Notes: generated from the sequence alone by a model not told the origin. A stretch of 64,000 nt of DNA from Asaia bogorensis (GCF_900465345.1 NZ_UEGO01000038.1:92145-156144), one strand, 5' to 3'. Positions 1-10,084 are shown, counted from the first letter of the stretch. Translations and numbers: made by a program.

Positions 1-1
1 G

Positions 2-151
2 GTGGTCGTGATCTGCGCCGTTTTCGTGGTGCTGACAGCCGTGCTTCCCGGTCGCGTCTATCCCCCCGGGAAAGCACCCTCCAGTCCCAAGCCCGCGCAG
101 CCTGCCGCATCTGCACAGCAGCCCGAAAACGCCCCTCTCGCAATACAGTAA
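2..151 (+). CDS. C-terminal end of an EmrB-type MFS drug exporter (partial)
   Basis: Only the last 49 residues are in the window; the reading frame enters at base 2 and stops with TAA at 149-151. The fragment opens with one very hydrophobic stretch (VVVICAVFVVLTAV), which fits the last transmembrane helix of a 14-helix DHA2/EmrB transporter. A Pro/Ala/Gln-rich cytoplasmic tail follows. The assignment rests mainly on the neighbours: the next two genes encode an EmrA-type adaptor and a NodT-type outer-membrane channel, and the EmrB pump is the usual third member. The start lies outside the window. Confidence 0.55.
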   Translation: MVVICAVFVVLTAVLPGRVYPPGKAPSSPKPAQPAASAQQPENAPLAIQ

Positions 152-164
152 CGGAAATCTCCTC

Positions 165-1241
165 ATGGCTTACAAGAAACCGCTCCTGTTTGCGGGATGC
201 ACTGCGCTTGTCCTGACCGGTCTCGCCTGGAGCGCAGATCGCTTTTTCGTCGGCGACGGGCGTCATCAATCGACCAATGATGCGTATATCACCGCCGATT
301 TTACGCGGGTGGCGCCCAAGGTCGCCGGGCGGATAGACAGCGTGCCTGTTGCGGACAATCAGAAGGTGCGGGCGGGAGACGTTCTGGCGCACATCGAAGA
401 CGATGACTATCGTACGGCCCTCGATACGGCTCGGGGCAAGCACCGTGCCGCGCAGGCCGATATCGCCAATCTCGCAGCAGCGCAGCAGCGTCAGTCGGCC
501 CTGATCGACGCGGCGCTTTCCACGATCGAGGCCGATGAGGCCGCCCTGCTTTTCGCGCGGCAGAATGCGGCCCGCTACCGCGCGCTTTCAGCAGGGGGAG
601 CGAGCACGATCGAGCAGCAGCAGGGGGCCGAGGACCGTCAGCGCGAGGCTGTTGCGCGGCTGGCCCGTGACAAGGCGGCTGTGAATGCCGATCGCGCCGG
701 GCTCGCCGTACTCGCTGCAGAAAGCGAGCGTGCGCAGGGTGTCCTGATTCAGACCCAAAGCCTTGTGCGGCAGGCTGAACTCGATCTGTCCTATTGCACC
801 ATCACGGCCCCGGTCGATGGGGTAGTCGGGGCGCGTGACGTGCGTGTCGGTATGTATGTCCATCCCGGTACCGGGCTTCTGGCCGTCGTACCGGTGCGTC
901 AGGCCTATGTGATTGCCAATTTTCAGGAAACGCAGATGGCCCGTATGCAGACGGGGCAGAAAGCCGAGATACGGGTCGACAGCTTTCCCGATGCGGTGCT
1001 CCATGCCCATGTCGATAGCGTGGCACCGGCGACGAATGTCGCCTTCGCCGTGATCCAGCCGGACAACGCGACCGGGAACTTCACAAAGGTGGTGCAGCGC
1101 GTCCCGGTAAAGCTGGTTTTTGATGACGGGCAGCCTCTGGCACGGCGTGTTCGTGTCGGTATGTCCGTCGAGGCCATGATCGATACGGCCTCGCCGCGAG
1201 ACGGCGCTCATGGCACCGATGCGCGTTTCGTGTGGGAGTGA
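165..1241 (+). CDS. EmrA/HlyD-type membrane fusion protein of a drug efflux pump
   Basis: This is the periplasmic adaptor of a tripartite efflux pump, linking the inner-membrane exporter to the outer-membrane channel. The 358 residues show an N-terminal membrane anchor (about residues 5-25) and the typical motif NDAYITADFTRVAPKVAG at about 38-55. A lipoyl-like half-domain, a long alpha-helical hairpin rich in Ala/Gln/Arg (about 85-200), the second lipoyl half (DLSYCTITAPVDG, about 205-218) and a beta-barrel domain follow. The length is normal for EmrA. It starts 13 bases after the exporter stop and runs almost into the next gene, so the three form one operon. Confidence 0.88.
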   Translation: MAYKKPLLFAGCTALVLTGLAWSADRFFVGDGRHQSTNDAYITADFTRVAPKVAGRIDSVPVADNQKVRAGDVLAHIEDDDYRTALDTARGKHRAAQADIANLAAAQQRQSALIDAALSTIEADEAALLFARQNAARYRALSAGGASTIEQQQGAEDRQREAVARLARDKAAVNADRAGLAVLAAESERAQGVLIQTQSLVRQAELDLSYCTITAPVDGVVGARDVRVGMYVHPGTGLLAVVPVRQAYVIANFQETQMARMQTGQKAEIRVDSFPDAVLHAHVDSVAPATNVAFAVIQPDNATGNFTKVVQRVPVKLVFDDGQPLARRVRVGMSVEAMIDTASPRDGAHGTDARFVWE

Positions 1242-1246
1242 GGGAG

Positions 1247-2746
1247 ATGAGACATTTGTCCCGCACGACAGTGCTGAGCCTATTCCTGATCCTCGGGGGG
1301 TGTTCGGTCGGCCCCGATTTCCACAAACGCGACCCGGGGGCGGCGCCCCACTGGCACGAAAGCGTGACACCCCGGAGAAGCCATCCGGATGAAACCGCGC
1401 CGGTCGAGGCACAATGGTGGAAGCTCTACAAGGACCCGGTGCTGACGGCGCTTGAGCAGGATGTGCTCGATGCCAATCTCGACCTCAGGGAAGCGGCGCT
1501 TCATTTCGAACAGAGTCGCGCCGAGCGCAGGATCGCAGCCGCGGCGCGTCTGCCCCAGGTGCAGGGCGCCGGCTCTTATGCGCGCGAACGTGCCAGTACG
1601 AATGGCATCCTGGGCCTGCTCGGCACGGAAGGGAACCGCGACCCGGCACAGATCGCGGATGGAACACAGGGGTTTGGGCCCGCCGCTGCAGCCGGGCCAA
1701 AGGGTAATCCTTCCTTCAACCTGCCTCAGTACGGGCTCAGTGCGTCGTGGGAGGTCGATCTGTGGGGGCATGTGCGCCGTCAGGTCGAGGCCGCGACAGC
1801 CTCCATGCAGGCAATGCGCGAGATGCAGCGCGATACGCTGGTTTCGCTCATGGCGGAGACCGCCCAGAACTATATCGCTCTGCGCAATGTGCAGGCTCAG
1901 ACCGAGATTACCCGACAGAGTCTGGATATCGCCCGCCACAGTGTCGATCTGACCGTCCTGCGTGTGACCCAGGGTACGGCGACAAAACTCGACCTGGCCT
2001 ATGCGCGTGGTCAGCTGCATGGTTTCGAGGCCCGTTTGCCGCAACTGCATCGTGAAGAAGTCCATCTTCTCAATGCCCTCGCCTTTTTGATGGCACGCGA
2101 ACCGGGGACCCTGTCACAGCGTCTTGGAGGCAAGGGCAATATTCCACCGCTCCCTGAAACCATTCCGGTTGGATTGCCCTCGCAGCTTGCCGAGAGACGC
2201 CCGGATATACGGGCAGCCCAGGCGCGTCTGCATGCAGCGACGGCGACGATCGGGGTTGCTGTGGCCGATTTCTTTCCTCGTATCACGTTGTCCGGCAGTC
2301 TGGATGTCCAGGCGCTTCAGTTCAGTGGCCTCGGGTCATGGGCATCGCGTCAGTATGGTTTTGGTCCGACCATGACCATTCCGCTGTTCGAGGGCGGGAA
2401 GCTTGCGGGGCAACTTGCCTTGCGTAGGCTTCAGCAGAAAGAAGCGGCCATCGTGCTCCAAAGAACGGTTCTTCACGCATGGGAGGAGGTCGATGATGCC
2501 ATGGCCGATCTGGGCACAGCCCAGGAGCGCCACGATCGACTGGCTGAGGCGGTCACTGAGAGTGAGACCGCCGTGCGGGTGGCGCAGTTGCAGTATGCTC
2601 AGGGGGCAGGCGATTTTCTCAACGTTCTGACGACGCAGAACGGGCTGCTTGAGAGCCGGAGTGCCCTTTCGGATGCGCGGGCCGATGTCTCGGCGTCGAT
2701 GGCGCGGCTCTACCGGGCTTTGGGCGGTGGCTGGGCCCGATCATAG
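1247..2746 (+). CDS. NodT/OprM-family outer-membrane efflux lipoprotein
   Basis: This is the outer-membrane channel of the tripartite efflux system. I chose the ATG at 1247 because a GAGTGAGGGAG ribosome-binding site precedes it directly. The 499-residue product then begins with a lipoprotein signal peptide ending in LGGC at about residue 20. An upstream in-frame GTG at 1232 would overlap emrA and add five residues. The rest shows two repeats of the outer-membrane efflux domain: the phrase ALEQDVLDANLDLREAALHF early, and QLAERRPDIRAAQARL with VGVAVADFFPRITL in the second half. It is the last gene of the operon; the next gene converges on it. Confidence 0.9.
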   Translation: MRHLSRTTVLSLFLILGGCSVGPDFHKRDPGAAPHWHESVTPRRSHPDETAPVEAQWWKLYKDPVLTALEQDVLDANLDLREAALHFEQSRAERRIAAAARLPQVQGAGSYARERASTNGILGLLGTEGNRDPAQIADGTQGFGPAAAAGPKGNPSFNLPQYGLSASWEVDLWGHVRRQVEAATASMQAMREMQRDTLVSLMAETAQNYIALRNVQAQTEITRQSLDIARHSVDLTVLRVTQGTATKLDLAYARGQLHGFEARLPQLHREEVHLLNALAFLMAREPGTLSQRLGGKGNIPPLPETIPVGLPSQLAERRPDIRAAQARLHAATATIGVAVADFFPRITLSGSLDVQALQFSGLGSWASRQYGFGPTMTIPLFEGGKLAGQLALRRLQQKEAAIVLQRTVLHAWEEVDDAMADLGTAQERHDRLAEAVTESETAVRVAQLQYAQGAGDFLNVLTTQNGLLESRSALSDARADVSASMARLYRALGGGWARS

Positions 2747-2789
2747 CCGGGCGCCGTGACGGTGCTTCAGGCCCCCCCGTACACCCAGC

Positions 2790-3926
2790 CTAGCCTGCGG
2801 GAATTGTAATGACGGCGCCGGGTGAGTGGCTGGTGGCGGCAAGGGCAGCAAGAATCTGCATCATGGTGAAGCTTAGCTTGCTGCGGAAATCGTCATCGCT
2901 GATCCAGTACCAGCGGTCCCGGTAGTGCACCTCGTCGTAATTATGCTCAGGTGCGGATTTGCCGGAATGGATCACCACATCGGGGCGTGTCTCGATACCG
3001 ACCGGGCTGATGGTGGGCAGCGTGCGTCTCGCTCTCACATCCTCCTCGGGCACATCCATCTCATAGGCGATCTGCGACAGCATGGCGAACATGGAGCGCG
3101 TGAGGATGGCGATCTGTCCCGGCACCTTGGGATAGGGGCCGTAAACGATTTCGGCCTCTTCAGCATGGGGGTCGAGATGCAGCAGACGGCGCACCTCGGC
3201 CTGGATGGTGGTCAGGGCTGGGTCTGAGGTGGCGGTCAGAACCAGATAGGCGTGTTCGGGCTGTGTCCCCGCCGGTTTGTTGGCGGAGCCCGAGGGGGGC
3301 TGGTCGCCTGAAGGTTTGGGGGCATCGGTCGAGATGCGTATGGTCATGGCACCCTGGATCTGCAACTGGCGCAGATCATGCAGCAGCAGGTAGAAACGCA
3401 CGGAACCACCGCCCGTCGGCCCTGCGCCAAGGGCGCGGACATTGGACAATCCATCGATCGACTGCGCTGTCAGGCGCAGAAGCGTGTCGATGGGCAGGCC
3501 GCCAAGACTGAGCGGCATGATGACCACAGGCGAGATGGGCCGGATGACGTTTTCTGCATATTGCTGCCCGGTTTCGGGCTGGTAGGTAAAGGTCGGGCTT
3601 TCCTGCAGCGTGGCAGTGCCGCTGCCGAACAGATAGCTTCCCACGCCAGAGGGGAAGGCGTTGAACCCGCCATTGACCGAACGATTGAACTGATAGCCCG
3701 CGATGACCTGCGTGGTATCGAGAAAGGTCGGCGGGTCGGCATAGCGTATGCGTATGATGTTCAGCAGCATCGCATGCTTCTCGGCCTCACCCAGAGCACG
3801 CGAATAATCGAGCTGATCATGTGACAGGCGTGTCGGCCCGATGGTGATGCAGCCCGTCAGCAGGCAAGGCAGCATGATGGCGCGAAGCGCAGGCAGAAGC
3901 GGGTGGAGAAAACGGAGCACGGTCAT
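2790..3926 (-). CDS. Uncharacterised lipoprotein
   Basis: From the ATG at 3926 the protein has 378 residues. It starts with a hydrophobic signal ending in the lipobox LLTGC (Cys about residue 26), so it is probably anchored in the outer membrane. A longer reading from 4004 would put 26 extra polar residues before the signal and is less likely. The conserved-looking stretch LLNIIRIRYADPPTFLD follows soon after the lipobox. Mid-protein there is a low-complexity Ser/Pro/Gly linker (around 225-245) before an alpha/beta region. I recognise no enzymatic motif. It converges with the efflux operon, with 43 bases between the stops, and is probably transcribed alone. Confidence 0.7.
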   Translation of the reverse strand: MTVLRFLHPLLPALRAIMLPCLLTGCITIGPTRLSHDQLDYSRALGEAEKHAMLLNIIRIRYADPPTFLDTTQVIAGYQFNRSVNGGFNAFPSGVGSYLFGSGTATLQESPTFTYQPETGQQYAENVIRPISPVVIMPLSLGGLPIDTLLRLTAQSIDGLSNVRALGAGPTGGGSVRFYLLLHDLRQLQIQGAMTIRISTDAPKPSGDQPPSGSANKPAGTQPEHAYLVLTATSDPALTTIQAEVRRLLHLDPHAEEAEIVYGPYPKVPGQIAILTRSMFAMLSQIAYEMDVPEEDVRARRTLPTISPVGIETRPDVVIHSGKSAPEHNYDEVHYRDRWYWISDDDFRSKLSFTMMQILAALAATSHSPGAVITIPAG

Positions 3927-4100
3927 GGGCGCTTCCGGCTTAGCGTATCCGTGAACAGGGTTGCCAGTCCGGAATGACTTTTTTGCCGGAAATAGAATTT
4001 TCAAAGCGGATGTCTCATCGACGCCTTCAGCATCTCATCTCCGGGGGTGGTGTGTGTTACAGGGTGTAAGGGACATACCATGTGCAGAGCCTTTTGCCAT

Positions 4101-4949
4101 TCAGGGTGTTTCAGAGGCGTAAATGGCAGCCAGTCCCTCCCGATAGCTGGGGTAAAGCCAGGACCGCCTAAGATGACGCTGTGTCAGCCTGCTTTGCACC
4201 ACGCGCCTCTCTGACCAGAAGCTGCGGGCCATCGGGCTCAGCTCTGCCCAGGCGGCCTCAAGGCTTACTCTGGGGGGGAGGGGATGATGGCTGAGTCGTG
4301 CGGCTTCCTCGAACACATCGGCCTGAGGGCTGGGACAGTCATCGACAAAATTCATGATGCGGGATGAGGCAGGAGAGGCCGTGGCTATCGCTGCAAGCGT
4401 GGCACCGGCGATATCGTCGCGATGGATGCGGCTGAACAGGTGACCGGGTGCATCGACCAGCCTGGCCTTGCCTGAGCGCAGCGTGTCGAACGCCGAGCGC
4501 CCGGGGCCATATATGCCGCCAAGCCGCATGATATCGCAGGCGATCTGGCGGTCGCGTGCAAGCGCCTGCCAGTCCTGCTCGGCCTGCACGCGGGCACGGC
4601 TGCGTGACTGACTGGGAGCGACGGGCGTGGTTTCATCAACACTGCCACCCTGACGGTCGCCATAAACCCCGGTGGTGGAGTAATAGCCGATCCAGCGCAG
4701 ATGGGGTGCCTCGCGCAGCACGTCCCCATAGCGGAGCAATGCCGGGTCACCCGCCTCGGAAGGCGGCGCACTGATCAGCACATGGGTGGCCCCATGCAGG
4801 GCCTCCCCGGCGGCATCGAAAGCGAGCAGAGTCGAGTCCGGCTCGGGCGCACGTTTCGTACCGGTCACGTGCCAGCCCTGTGCCTTGGCGGGCGCGACAA
4901 CGGCACTGGCAGAATAGCCCTGACCCAGAATAACGAGGTGAGGTGGCAT
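4101..4949 (-). CDS. NAD(P)-binding epimerase/reductase-like protein (atypical extended SDR)
   Basis: The 282-residue product has an N-terminal Rossmann motif LVILGQGYSASAV in place of the common GxxGxxG. It also has a Ser-rich strand, the active-site-like YYSTTGVYGDRQGG (about 97-110) and the substrate-region phrase MRLGGIYGPGRSAF (about 160). This combination marks the YeeZ-like branch of NAD-dependent epimerases/dehydratases; the substrate is unknown. The ATG at 4949 is preferred because GGGAG lies 6 bases upstream, while the earlier ATG at 4994 lacks a ribosome-binding site. The divergent TPR gene starts 55 bases away, so the two share a short promoter region. Confidence 0.78.
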   Translation of the reverse strand: MPPHLVILGQGYSASAVVAPAKAQGWHVTGTKRAPEPDSTLLAFDAAGEALHGATHVLISAPPSEAGDPALLRYGDVLREAPHLRWIGYYSTTGVYGDRQGGSVDETTPVAPSQSRSRARVQAEQDWQALARDRQIACDIMRLGGIYGPGRSAFDTLRSGKARLVDAPGHLFSRIHRDDIAGATLAAIATASPASSRIMNFVDDCPSPQADVFEEAARLSHHPLPPRVSLEAAWAELSPMARSFWSERRVVQSRLTQRHLRRSWLYPSYREGLAAIYASETP

Positions 4950-5004
4950 GAAAGCTCCCATTCGTGCTTGACCGCTGGCGCGATGCCGCGCCAATTCACA
5001 AGGT

Positions 5005-5913
5005 ATGAAACATGCTTTTGGTGCCTTGGCGATAGGGAGTAGCCTTTGGGCAGGGGGGGCACTGGCCTATTCCCCGCCGCAAACCCTTGCGCATTGCCTG
5101 GCACCGTTACCCGATACCCCCGATCTGGTGCTGGAAACGGCGCAGGACTGGCTGCATCACGGCGGGGGGCGCGGCGCCCATGAGTGTCTGGCGCAGGCTG
5201 ATCTGGCACTTGGCGCCTATCGGGATGCCGCAATCGAGTATGATGGTCTGGCAGCGCCGGAGGCGCAGAGTGCCATGCAGGGTGGAAAAGGCCAGCAAGG
5301 GCATGGCACGTCGGTGCCGGCAGGGCCTGCCTTGCCTTCCCATGCCGCTACCGCGCAGGATGGACATGATGGGGACCCTGGTGAGCGTGCCGTTTTTGCC
5401 GAGCAGGCGGCCGCAGCCTGGTTGCTGGCGGGGGATGGAAAAGCAGCGGAACGCGCAGCGCGGCAGGCATTGTCGCATGATTCCGGGCCGCTTGGGCGCA
5501 GGGTGCTTCTGGCCCGCAGCCTGTCAATGCAGGGGCAATTTGGAGAAACGATCACCGCTCTCGGCGCCCTGCCGGGTGACGGTCCGGCTGTGCCACCAAC
5601 GGCACCGGTGGTAGTAAAACCTGACGCTGTGCCAGACCCCTATCTGGTCGGTGCTTTCGTGGTACGCGCTACCGCCTATCGTTATCTTGGGCAGAGCGCG
5701 AAAGCGATGGCAGATGCCAATAGGGCGCTGGCCCTGTCGCCCGATGATGTCGAGGCCCTGCTGGAGCGTGGGATCCTGAATGTGCGCCTGCGGCAATACG
5801 GGCAGGCGCGTCAGGACTGGGACCGTGTGATTACCCTCGCCCCGGACGGCCACGAAGCCTATCTGGCAAGACAGGACGAGGCCGTTCTCGACGCCGACCC
5901 CGATCAGGACTGA
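5005..5913 (+). CDS. Periplasmic TPR-repeat protein
   Basis: The 302-residue protein has a clear signal peptide (ALAIGSSLWAGGALA, cleavage about residue 21) and so should be periplasmic. At least two TPR-like units are visible: one around 130-170 (AAAAWLLAGDGKAAERAARQ) and a better pair at about 215-285 (RATAYRYLGQSAKAMADANR, then ALSPDDVEALLERGILNVRL). Between about 90 and 125 is a Gly/His/Pro-rich low-complexity insertion that looks like a linker. TPR proteins of this size act as protein-binding scaffolds; the partner cannot be told. It is transcribed away from the epimerase-like gene and converges on rbsK. Confidence 0.75.
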   Translation: MKHAFGALAIGSSLWAGGALAYSPPQTLAHCLAPLPDTPDLVLETAQDWLHHGGGRGAHECLAQADLALGAYRDAAIEYDGLAAPEAQSAMQGGKGQQGHGTSVPAGPALPSHAATAQDGHDGDPGERAVFAEQAAAAWLLAGDGKAAERAARQALSHDSGPLGRRVLLARSLSMQGQFGETITALGALPGDGPAVPPTAPVVVKPDAVPDPYLVGAFVVRATAYRYLGQSAKAMADANRALALSPDDVEALLERGILNVRLRQYGQARQDWDRVITLAPDGHEAYLARQDEAVLDADPDQD

Positions 5914-5948
5914 CCTGGCGTCAGCCTCGATGGTCGGTTTCGCCCCGG

Positions 5949-6905
5949 TCAGGACGCCGGTCTGCTTTCGACCATCGCTGTGACATCGTGCCAGTGGGGT
6001 GCTGATTCGGCAGCGCCAAGCCGCGTGGTCGCGAGCGCACCGCAGGCTGCGGCAAAATGCACCGCCTCGTCGAACGGCTTGCCCAGCGTGAGGGCTGCGG
6101 CGAGACCGGCGTTGAAGCAATCGCCTGCTGCGACAGTGTCGATAGCCTTGACCGGATAAGGGGGGACAAAGCCTTCCCGATCACCGCTGAGATAATACAC
6201 CCCCCTTGCCCCCATCTTGACCAGTGCATGGGTGGCACCAAGGGCCTGCAATTTGCGCGCAGCCCGCGCAGCGTCTTCCTGCGTTTCAGGGTAGATGCCA
6301 GTCAGAAGGCGCGTTTCGGTTTCGTTGGGGGTGACGATATCGAGAGCGCGCCACAGGGCCTCAGGCAGGCCACCGGCCGGGGCGGGGGCCGGGTCGACAA
6401 TCACGAGCGTTCCTGCGTTTTTGGCGGTCTCGGCGATTTCGATTGTGAGGGCGAGAGGAATTTCGAGCTGAAGAAGCAGCACCGATGCCTGTTCGATCAG
6501 GAATCGATGGGCGGCGACATCACTGCTGTCGAGCGCCATATTGGCACCGCCTGCGACGGTAATGATGTTCTCGGCCTTTTCATCGACCGTGATCAGCGCA
6601 ACGCCTGTCGGGTGGGCGGGGTCCTCTCGCAGGGCTTTGAGATCGACGCCAAAAGGGGTGAGAAGCTTGCGCGCCATGGCACCGAAATTATCGGTGCCGG
6701 TGCGGCCTGCCATGAAAACGTTCAGCCCACATCCCTGTCCGAGACGCGCTGCGGCAGCAGCCTGATTGGCCCCCTTGCCACCAAGCCCAATGGCGTAGCT
6801 TGCGGCATGGACCGTTTCGCCCGGATGGGGGATGCGCTCGGCGCGGGCGGTGATGTCGATATTGACGCTGCCGAAGGAAAGGATGTGGGAAGGATTGTCG
6901 GACAT
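5949..6905 (-). CDS. rbsK: Ribokinase (PfkB family)
   Basis: The enzyme would phosphorylate D-ribose to ribose 5-phosphate in the cytoplasm. The 318-residue protein carries the PfkB signature SVNIDITARAERIPHPGET near the N-terminus, the sugar-binding GGKGANQAAAAARLG (about 35-50), and the catalytic region TVAAGDCFNAGLAAAL near residue 250. There the Asp of AAGD is the expected base; the usual GAGD is AAGD here, as in many ribokinases. I chose the ATG at 6905, preceded by AGGAAC, over the upstream in-frame start at 6962. No ribose transporter or RbsR regulator is adjacent. Another PfkB-type sugar kinase remains possible. Confidence 0.85.
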   Translation of the reverse strand: MSDNPSHILSFGSVNIDITARAERIPHPGETVHAASYAIGLGGKGANQAAAAARLGQGCGLNVFMAGRTGTDNFGAMARKLLTPFGVDLKALREDPAHPTGVALITVDEKAENIITVAGGANMALDSSDVAAHRFLIEQASVLLLQLEIPLALTIEIAETAKNAGTLVIVDPAPAPAGGLPEALWRALDIVTPNETETRLLTGIYPETQEDAARAARKLQALGATHALVKMGARGVYYLSGDREGFVPPYPVKAIDTVAAGDCFNAGLAAALTLGKPFDEAVHFAAACGALATTRLGAAESAPHWHDVTAMVESRPAS

Positions 6906-7028
6906 GGGGGGTTCCTGCACCGGATTCTGGTCCTGCTTGCGGGGCGACACGGGTCCGGGCATGGCCTGACGCCGGGAGAGCAGACAGATGGCGTATCATC
7001 GCAGCGCGCCCTCGGCTAGGATGGCCGG

Positions 7029-7940
7029 ATGTTTCGTATACTCGTGATCAAGCTCGGCGCGCTGGGTGATTTCGTGCAGGCCTTCGCCCCTTTTGCCGCC
7101 ATCAGGGCGCACTGGCCCGAGGCAGAGATCACCCTGCTGACCACCACGCTGTTTGCACCGCTGGCCAAGGCCAGCCCGTGGTTTGATCATGTGACCGTCG
7201 ATGTGCGACCGCGCTGGTCGGACCTGCGTGGCATGATGGCCCTGCGTCGCACCCTGCGCGGGTATGATCTGGTGATTGATCTGCAGACATCAGGGCGCAG
7301 TACCCGGTATCAGCGTCTGGCCGGGCAGAAACGCTGGTGCGGGATTGCGCCGGACGGGGCATTTTTTCACGACAACCCCTATCGTGATGCCATGCACAGC
7401 GTAGCGCGACAGCGTGATCAGCTGGCACGGCTGGGTGTGTCTGAATTGTCCGGCACGGATCTGGAGTGGCTGGGGCGTGGTGGCCCCGATCTGCCTGCCC
7501 CCTATGCGGTCATCGTGCCGGGGGCGGCCCCTCACCGGCCCGCCAAACGCTGGCCAGCCAGCCATTATGCGGCTCTGGCGCATGAACTGCTCGCATCGGG
7601 CCTGCATGTCGTCATGATCGGCGCAGCCAGCGAATCCGGTCTAGCCGAAACGATCAAGGCTCAGGTGCCCGCCATGCTCGACCTGACAGGACAGACGGAT
7701 CTGCTTTCGCTAGGGGGGATCTTCGCGCGCGCCGCTCTGGCGGTTGGTAATGATACAGGCCCGATGCATCTGGCGGCTGCGATGGGTTGCCGGTCTCTTG
7801 TTCTGTTTTCCGGTGAAAGTAACCCGCGTCTGACGGCGCCGGTTGGGTGTGCTCCAGGTCAGGTGCGTATTCTGGCCGTTGATGATCTGCGCAGGCTTGA
7901 CGTTTCCAGGGTTGCGGCCTGCCTTAACTGGGGCCATTAG
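7029..7940 (+). CDS. Glycosyltransferase family 9 (heptosyltransferase-like)
   Basis: The 303-residue protein begins with ILVIKLGALGDFVQAFAPFAAIR, the N-terminal pattern of ADP-heptose:LPS heptosyltransferases. It contains the nucleotide-sugar region VIVPGAAPHRPAKRWP at about 162-178 and the C-terminal GT9 signature VGNDTGPMHLAAAMG (about 240-255). Such enzymes transfer sugars onto lipopolysaccharide core at the inner face of the inner membrane. It is slightly shorter than WaaF or WaaC, and the exact donor and acceptor are uncertain. It is followed 39 bases later by thrS on the same strand, so co-transcription is possible. Confidence 0.85.
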   Translation: MFRILVIKLGALGDFVQAFAPFAAIRAHWPEAEITLLTTTLFAPLAKASPWFDHVTVDVRPRWSDLRGMMALRRTLRGYDLVIDLQTSGRSTRYQRLAGQKRWCGIAPDGAFFHDNPYRDAMHSVARQRDQLARLGVSELSGTDLEWLGRGGPDLPAPYAVIVPGAAPHRPAKRWPASHYAALAHELLASGLHVVMIGAASESGLAETIKAQVPAMLDLTGQTDLLSLGGIFARAALAVGNDTGPMHLAAAMGCRSLVLFSGESNPRLTAPVGCAPGQVRILAVDDLRRLDVSRVAACLNWGH

Positions 7941-7979
7941 AACAGCTCAACTTATCTCTTACGCCAGGAGCGCATCTCC

Positions 7980-9914
7980 ATGCCTGCCATTACCCTGCCC
8001 GATGGTTCCGTTCGCACGTTCGACGGTGCCACGACTGGCACGGCAGTCGCGGCTTCGATCGGTCCCGGTCTGGCGCGTGCTGCCGTTGCGATGAGCCTGA
8101 ATGGCAAGCTGGTCGATCTCTCGACGGCCATTGCCGAGGATTCAGAGCTGCGCTTCATTACGCGCAAGGACGATATCGTTCTGGAGATGATCCGCCATGA
8201 TACCGCCCATGTGCTGGCCGAAGCCGTGCAGGCGCTTTGGCCCGGCACGCAGGTGACGATTGGCCCTTCCATCAAGGACGGGTTCTATTACGATTTCTTC
8301 CGCAATCAGCCTTTCACACCCGAGGATTTCGAGGCGATCGAGGCCAAGATGCGCGAGATTATCGCGGCCAATGCGCCGTTCGAGCGTGAGGAATGGGATC
8401 GTGACGCCGCCATTGCCTTCTTCGAGGAGAAGGGTGAGCGCTTCAAGGCGGAGCTGATCCGCGATCTGCCCGAGAGCGAGACCATCTCGATCTATCGCCA
8501 AGGGGCATGGCTCGATCTGTGCCGTGGGCCGCATATGCGTGGCACTGGCGATATCGGCACGGCGTTCAAGCTCATGAAGGTGGCAGGCGCGTATTGGCGC
8601 GGCGACCATCGTAACCCCATGCTGACGCGTATCTACGGCACGGCCTGGCGCGACCAGAAGGAACTCGACGCCTATCTGCATCAGCTAGAGGAAGCCGAGA
8701 AGCGTGACCATCGCCGTATCGGCCGCGAGATGGATCTGTTCCATATCCAGGAAGAAGCGGTGGGGCAGATTTTCTGGCACGCCAAGGGCTGGCGTCTGTA
8801 CACCGTGCTTCAGGACTATATGCGTCGTATCCAGACGCGCTATGGCTATGAGGAAGTGCGTACGCCGCAGCTGGTGGACCGTGCCCTGTGGGAAGCCTCG
8901 GGCCATTGGGACAAATATCGCGAGCACATGTTCATCGCGACGGTTGAGGATGAGGAAAAGACCCTCGCCCTCAAGCCCATGAACTGCCCCTGCCATGTGC
9001 AGATCTTCCGCCATGGGCTGCGCTCCTATCGCGAGCTGCCGCTGCGTATGGCGGAGTTCGGCGCGTGTCATCGTTACGAGCCCTCGGGAGCGCTGCATGG
9101 CATCATGCGTGTCCGTGGCTTCACGCAGGACGATGCGCATATCTTCTGCACCGAGGAACAGATTGCAGCCGAGACGGCGACGTTCGTTGCCATGCTCGAT
9201 GAGGTCTATCGCGATCTGGGCTTCGAGAATTTCCGCGTGAAGTTCTCCGACCGTCCTGATGCGCGTGCGGGTGACGACGCAACCTGGGACAAGTCGGAAA
9301 AGGCGCTCAAGGAAGCCTGTGCATTAGCGGGTGTGACATTCGAGACCAATCCGGGCGAAGGCGCCTTCTATGGCCCGAAACTCGAATTCGTGCTGACGGA
9401 TGCGATCGGTCGCGACTGGCAGTGCGGCACGTTGCAGGTCGATTTCATCCTGCCCGAGCGTCTGGATGCTTCCTATATCGGTGAGGACAGCGCGCGCCAT
9501 CGCCCGGTGATGCTGCATCGTGCCATTCTCGGTAGCTTCGAGCGCTTCATCGGTATCCTGATCGAGCAGTTTGCCGGCAAGTTCCCGCTCTGGCTGGCCC
9601 CGACGCAGGTTGTGGTGGCAAGCATCGTGACGGATGCCGAGCCTTATGCGCAGGACGTGGCTGCAAAGCTGCGCCGCGCCGGGCTTCAGGTTGAGGTGGA
9701 CGGGCGCAACGAGAAGATCAACGCGAAGATCCGCGAGCATTCGCTTGCCCGTGTTCCTGTCATCCTCGTCGTGGGGCGCCGTGAGGCGGAAGAAGGCAAG
9801 GTGGCCATGCGTCGTCTGGGCGGCGCAGCACAGGAAATTCTGGGCCTTGAGGAAGTGGTCACACTTCTGGGCGAAGAAGCCAAGGCACCCGATATGCAAC
9901 GCTTGCAGGGCTGA
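7980..9914 (+). CDS. thrS: Threonyl-tRNA synthetase
   Basis: It charges tRNA-Thr with threonine in the cytoplasm. The 644 residues show the full class II architecture: an N-terminal TGS domain (residues 1-65), then the editing domain with [11 protein letters not shown] at about 73-83. The catalytic core has the zinc-binding region [12 protein letters not shown] (about 330) and motif 2 [19 protein letters not shown], and motif 3 includes [14 protein letters not shown] near residue 520. The C-terminal anticodon-binding domain contains [14 protein letters not shown]. The ATG at 7980 follows CAGGAGCGC. The order thrS-infC is common in bacteria. Confidence 0.97.
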   Translation: MPAITLPDGSVRTFDGATTGTAVAASIGPGLARAAVAMSLNGKLVDLSTAIAEDSELRFITRKDDIVLEMIRHDTAHVLAEAVQALWPGTQVTIGPSIKDGFYYDFFRNQPFTPEDFEAIEAKMREIIAANAPFEREEWDRDAAIAFFEEKGERFKAELIRDLPESETISIYRQGAWLDLCRGPHMRGTGDIGTAFKLMKVAGAYWRGDHRNPMLTRIYGTAWRDQKELDAYLHQLEEAEKRDHRRIGREMDLFHIQEEAVGQIFWHAKGWRLYTVLQDYMRRIQTRYGYEEVRTPQLVDRALWEASGHWDKYREHMFIATVEDEEKTLALKPMNCPCHVQIFRHGLRSYRELPLRMAEFGACHRYEPSGALHGIMRVRGFTQDDAHIFCTEEQIAAETATFVAMLDEVYRDLGFENFRVKFSDRPDARAGDDATWDKSEKALKEACALAGVTFETNPGEGAFYGPKLEFVLTDAIGRDWQCGTLQVDFILPERLDASYIGEDSARHRPVMLHRAILGSFERFIGILIEQFAGKFPLWLAPTQVVVASIVTDAEPYAQDVAAKLRRAGLQVEVDGRNEKINAKIREHSLARVPVILVVGRREAEEGKVAMRRLGGAAQEILGLEEVVTLLGEEAKAPDMQRLQG

Positions 9915-9947
9915 AACGCAGCAGACAGACGCGAAAACCTTGCAATC

Positions 9948-9978
9948 CCGGTGCTTCGTGACTATGTCGGGGCACCGG
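9948..9978 (+). terminator. Weak hairpin between thrS and infC
   Basis: A 7-base inverted repeat (CCGGTGC at 9948-9954, GCACCGG at 9972-9978) with a 17-base loop lies 34 bases after the thrS stop. It has no T-tract, so it is not a good intrinsic terminator. It could slow transcription or help define the infC leader. The rest of the 181-base spacer shows no reading frame and no strong promoter match by eye. Confidence 0.25.
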
Positions 9979-10084
9979 CCTTCCCGCAAACAAGCCGTTA
10001 ATTTCGTCACGCTAAGGTGATGAAATTTTTGGCCGGGTTGCGCGTATTGAAGTGCCGACAAGCACAAGATCTGAAAACGTCGAC

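Noticed and set aside
588..1412. 274-codon minus-strand frame over emrA
   Set aside because: Antisense to a complete EmrA-type gene with all family features.
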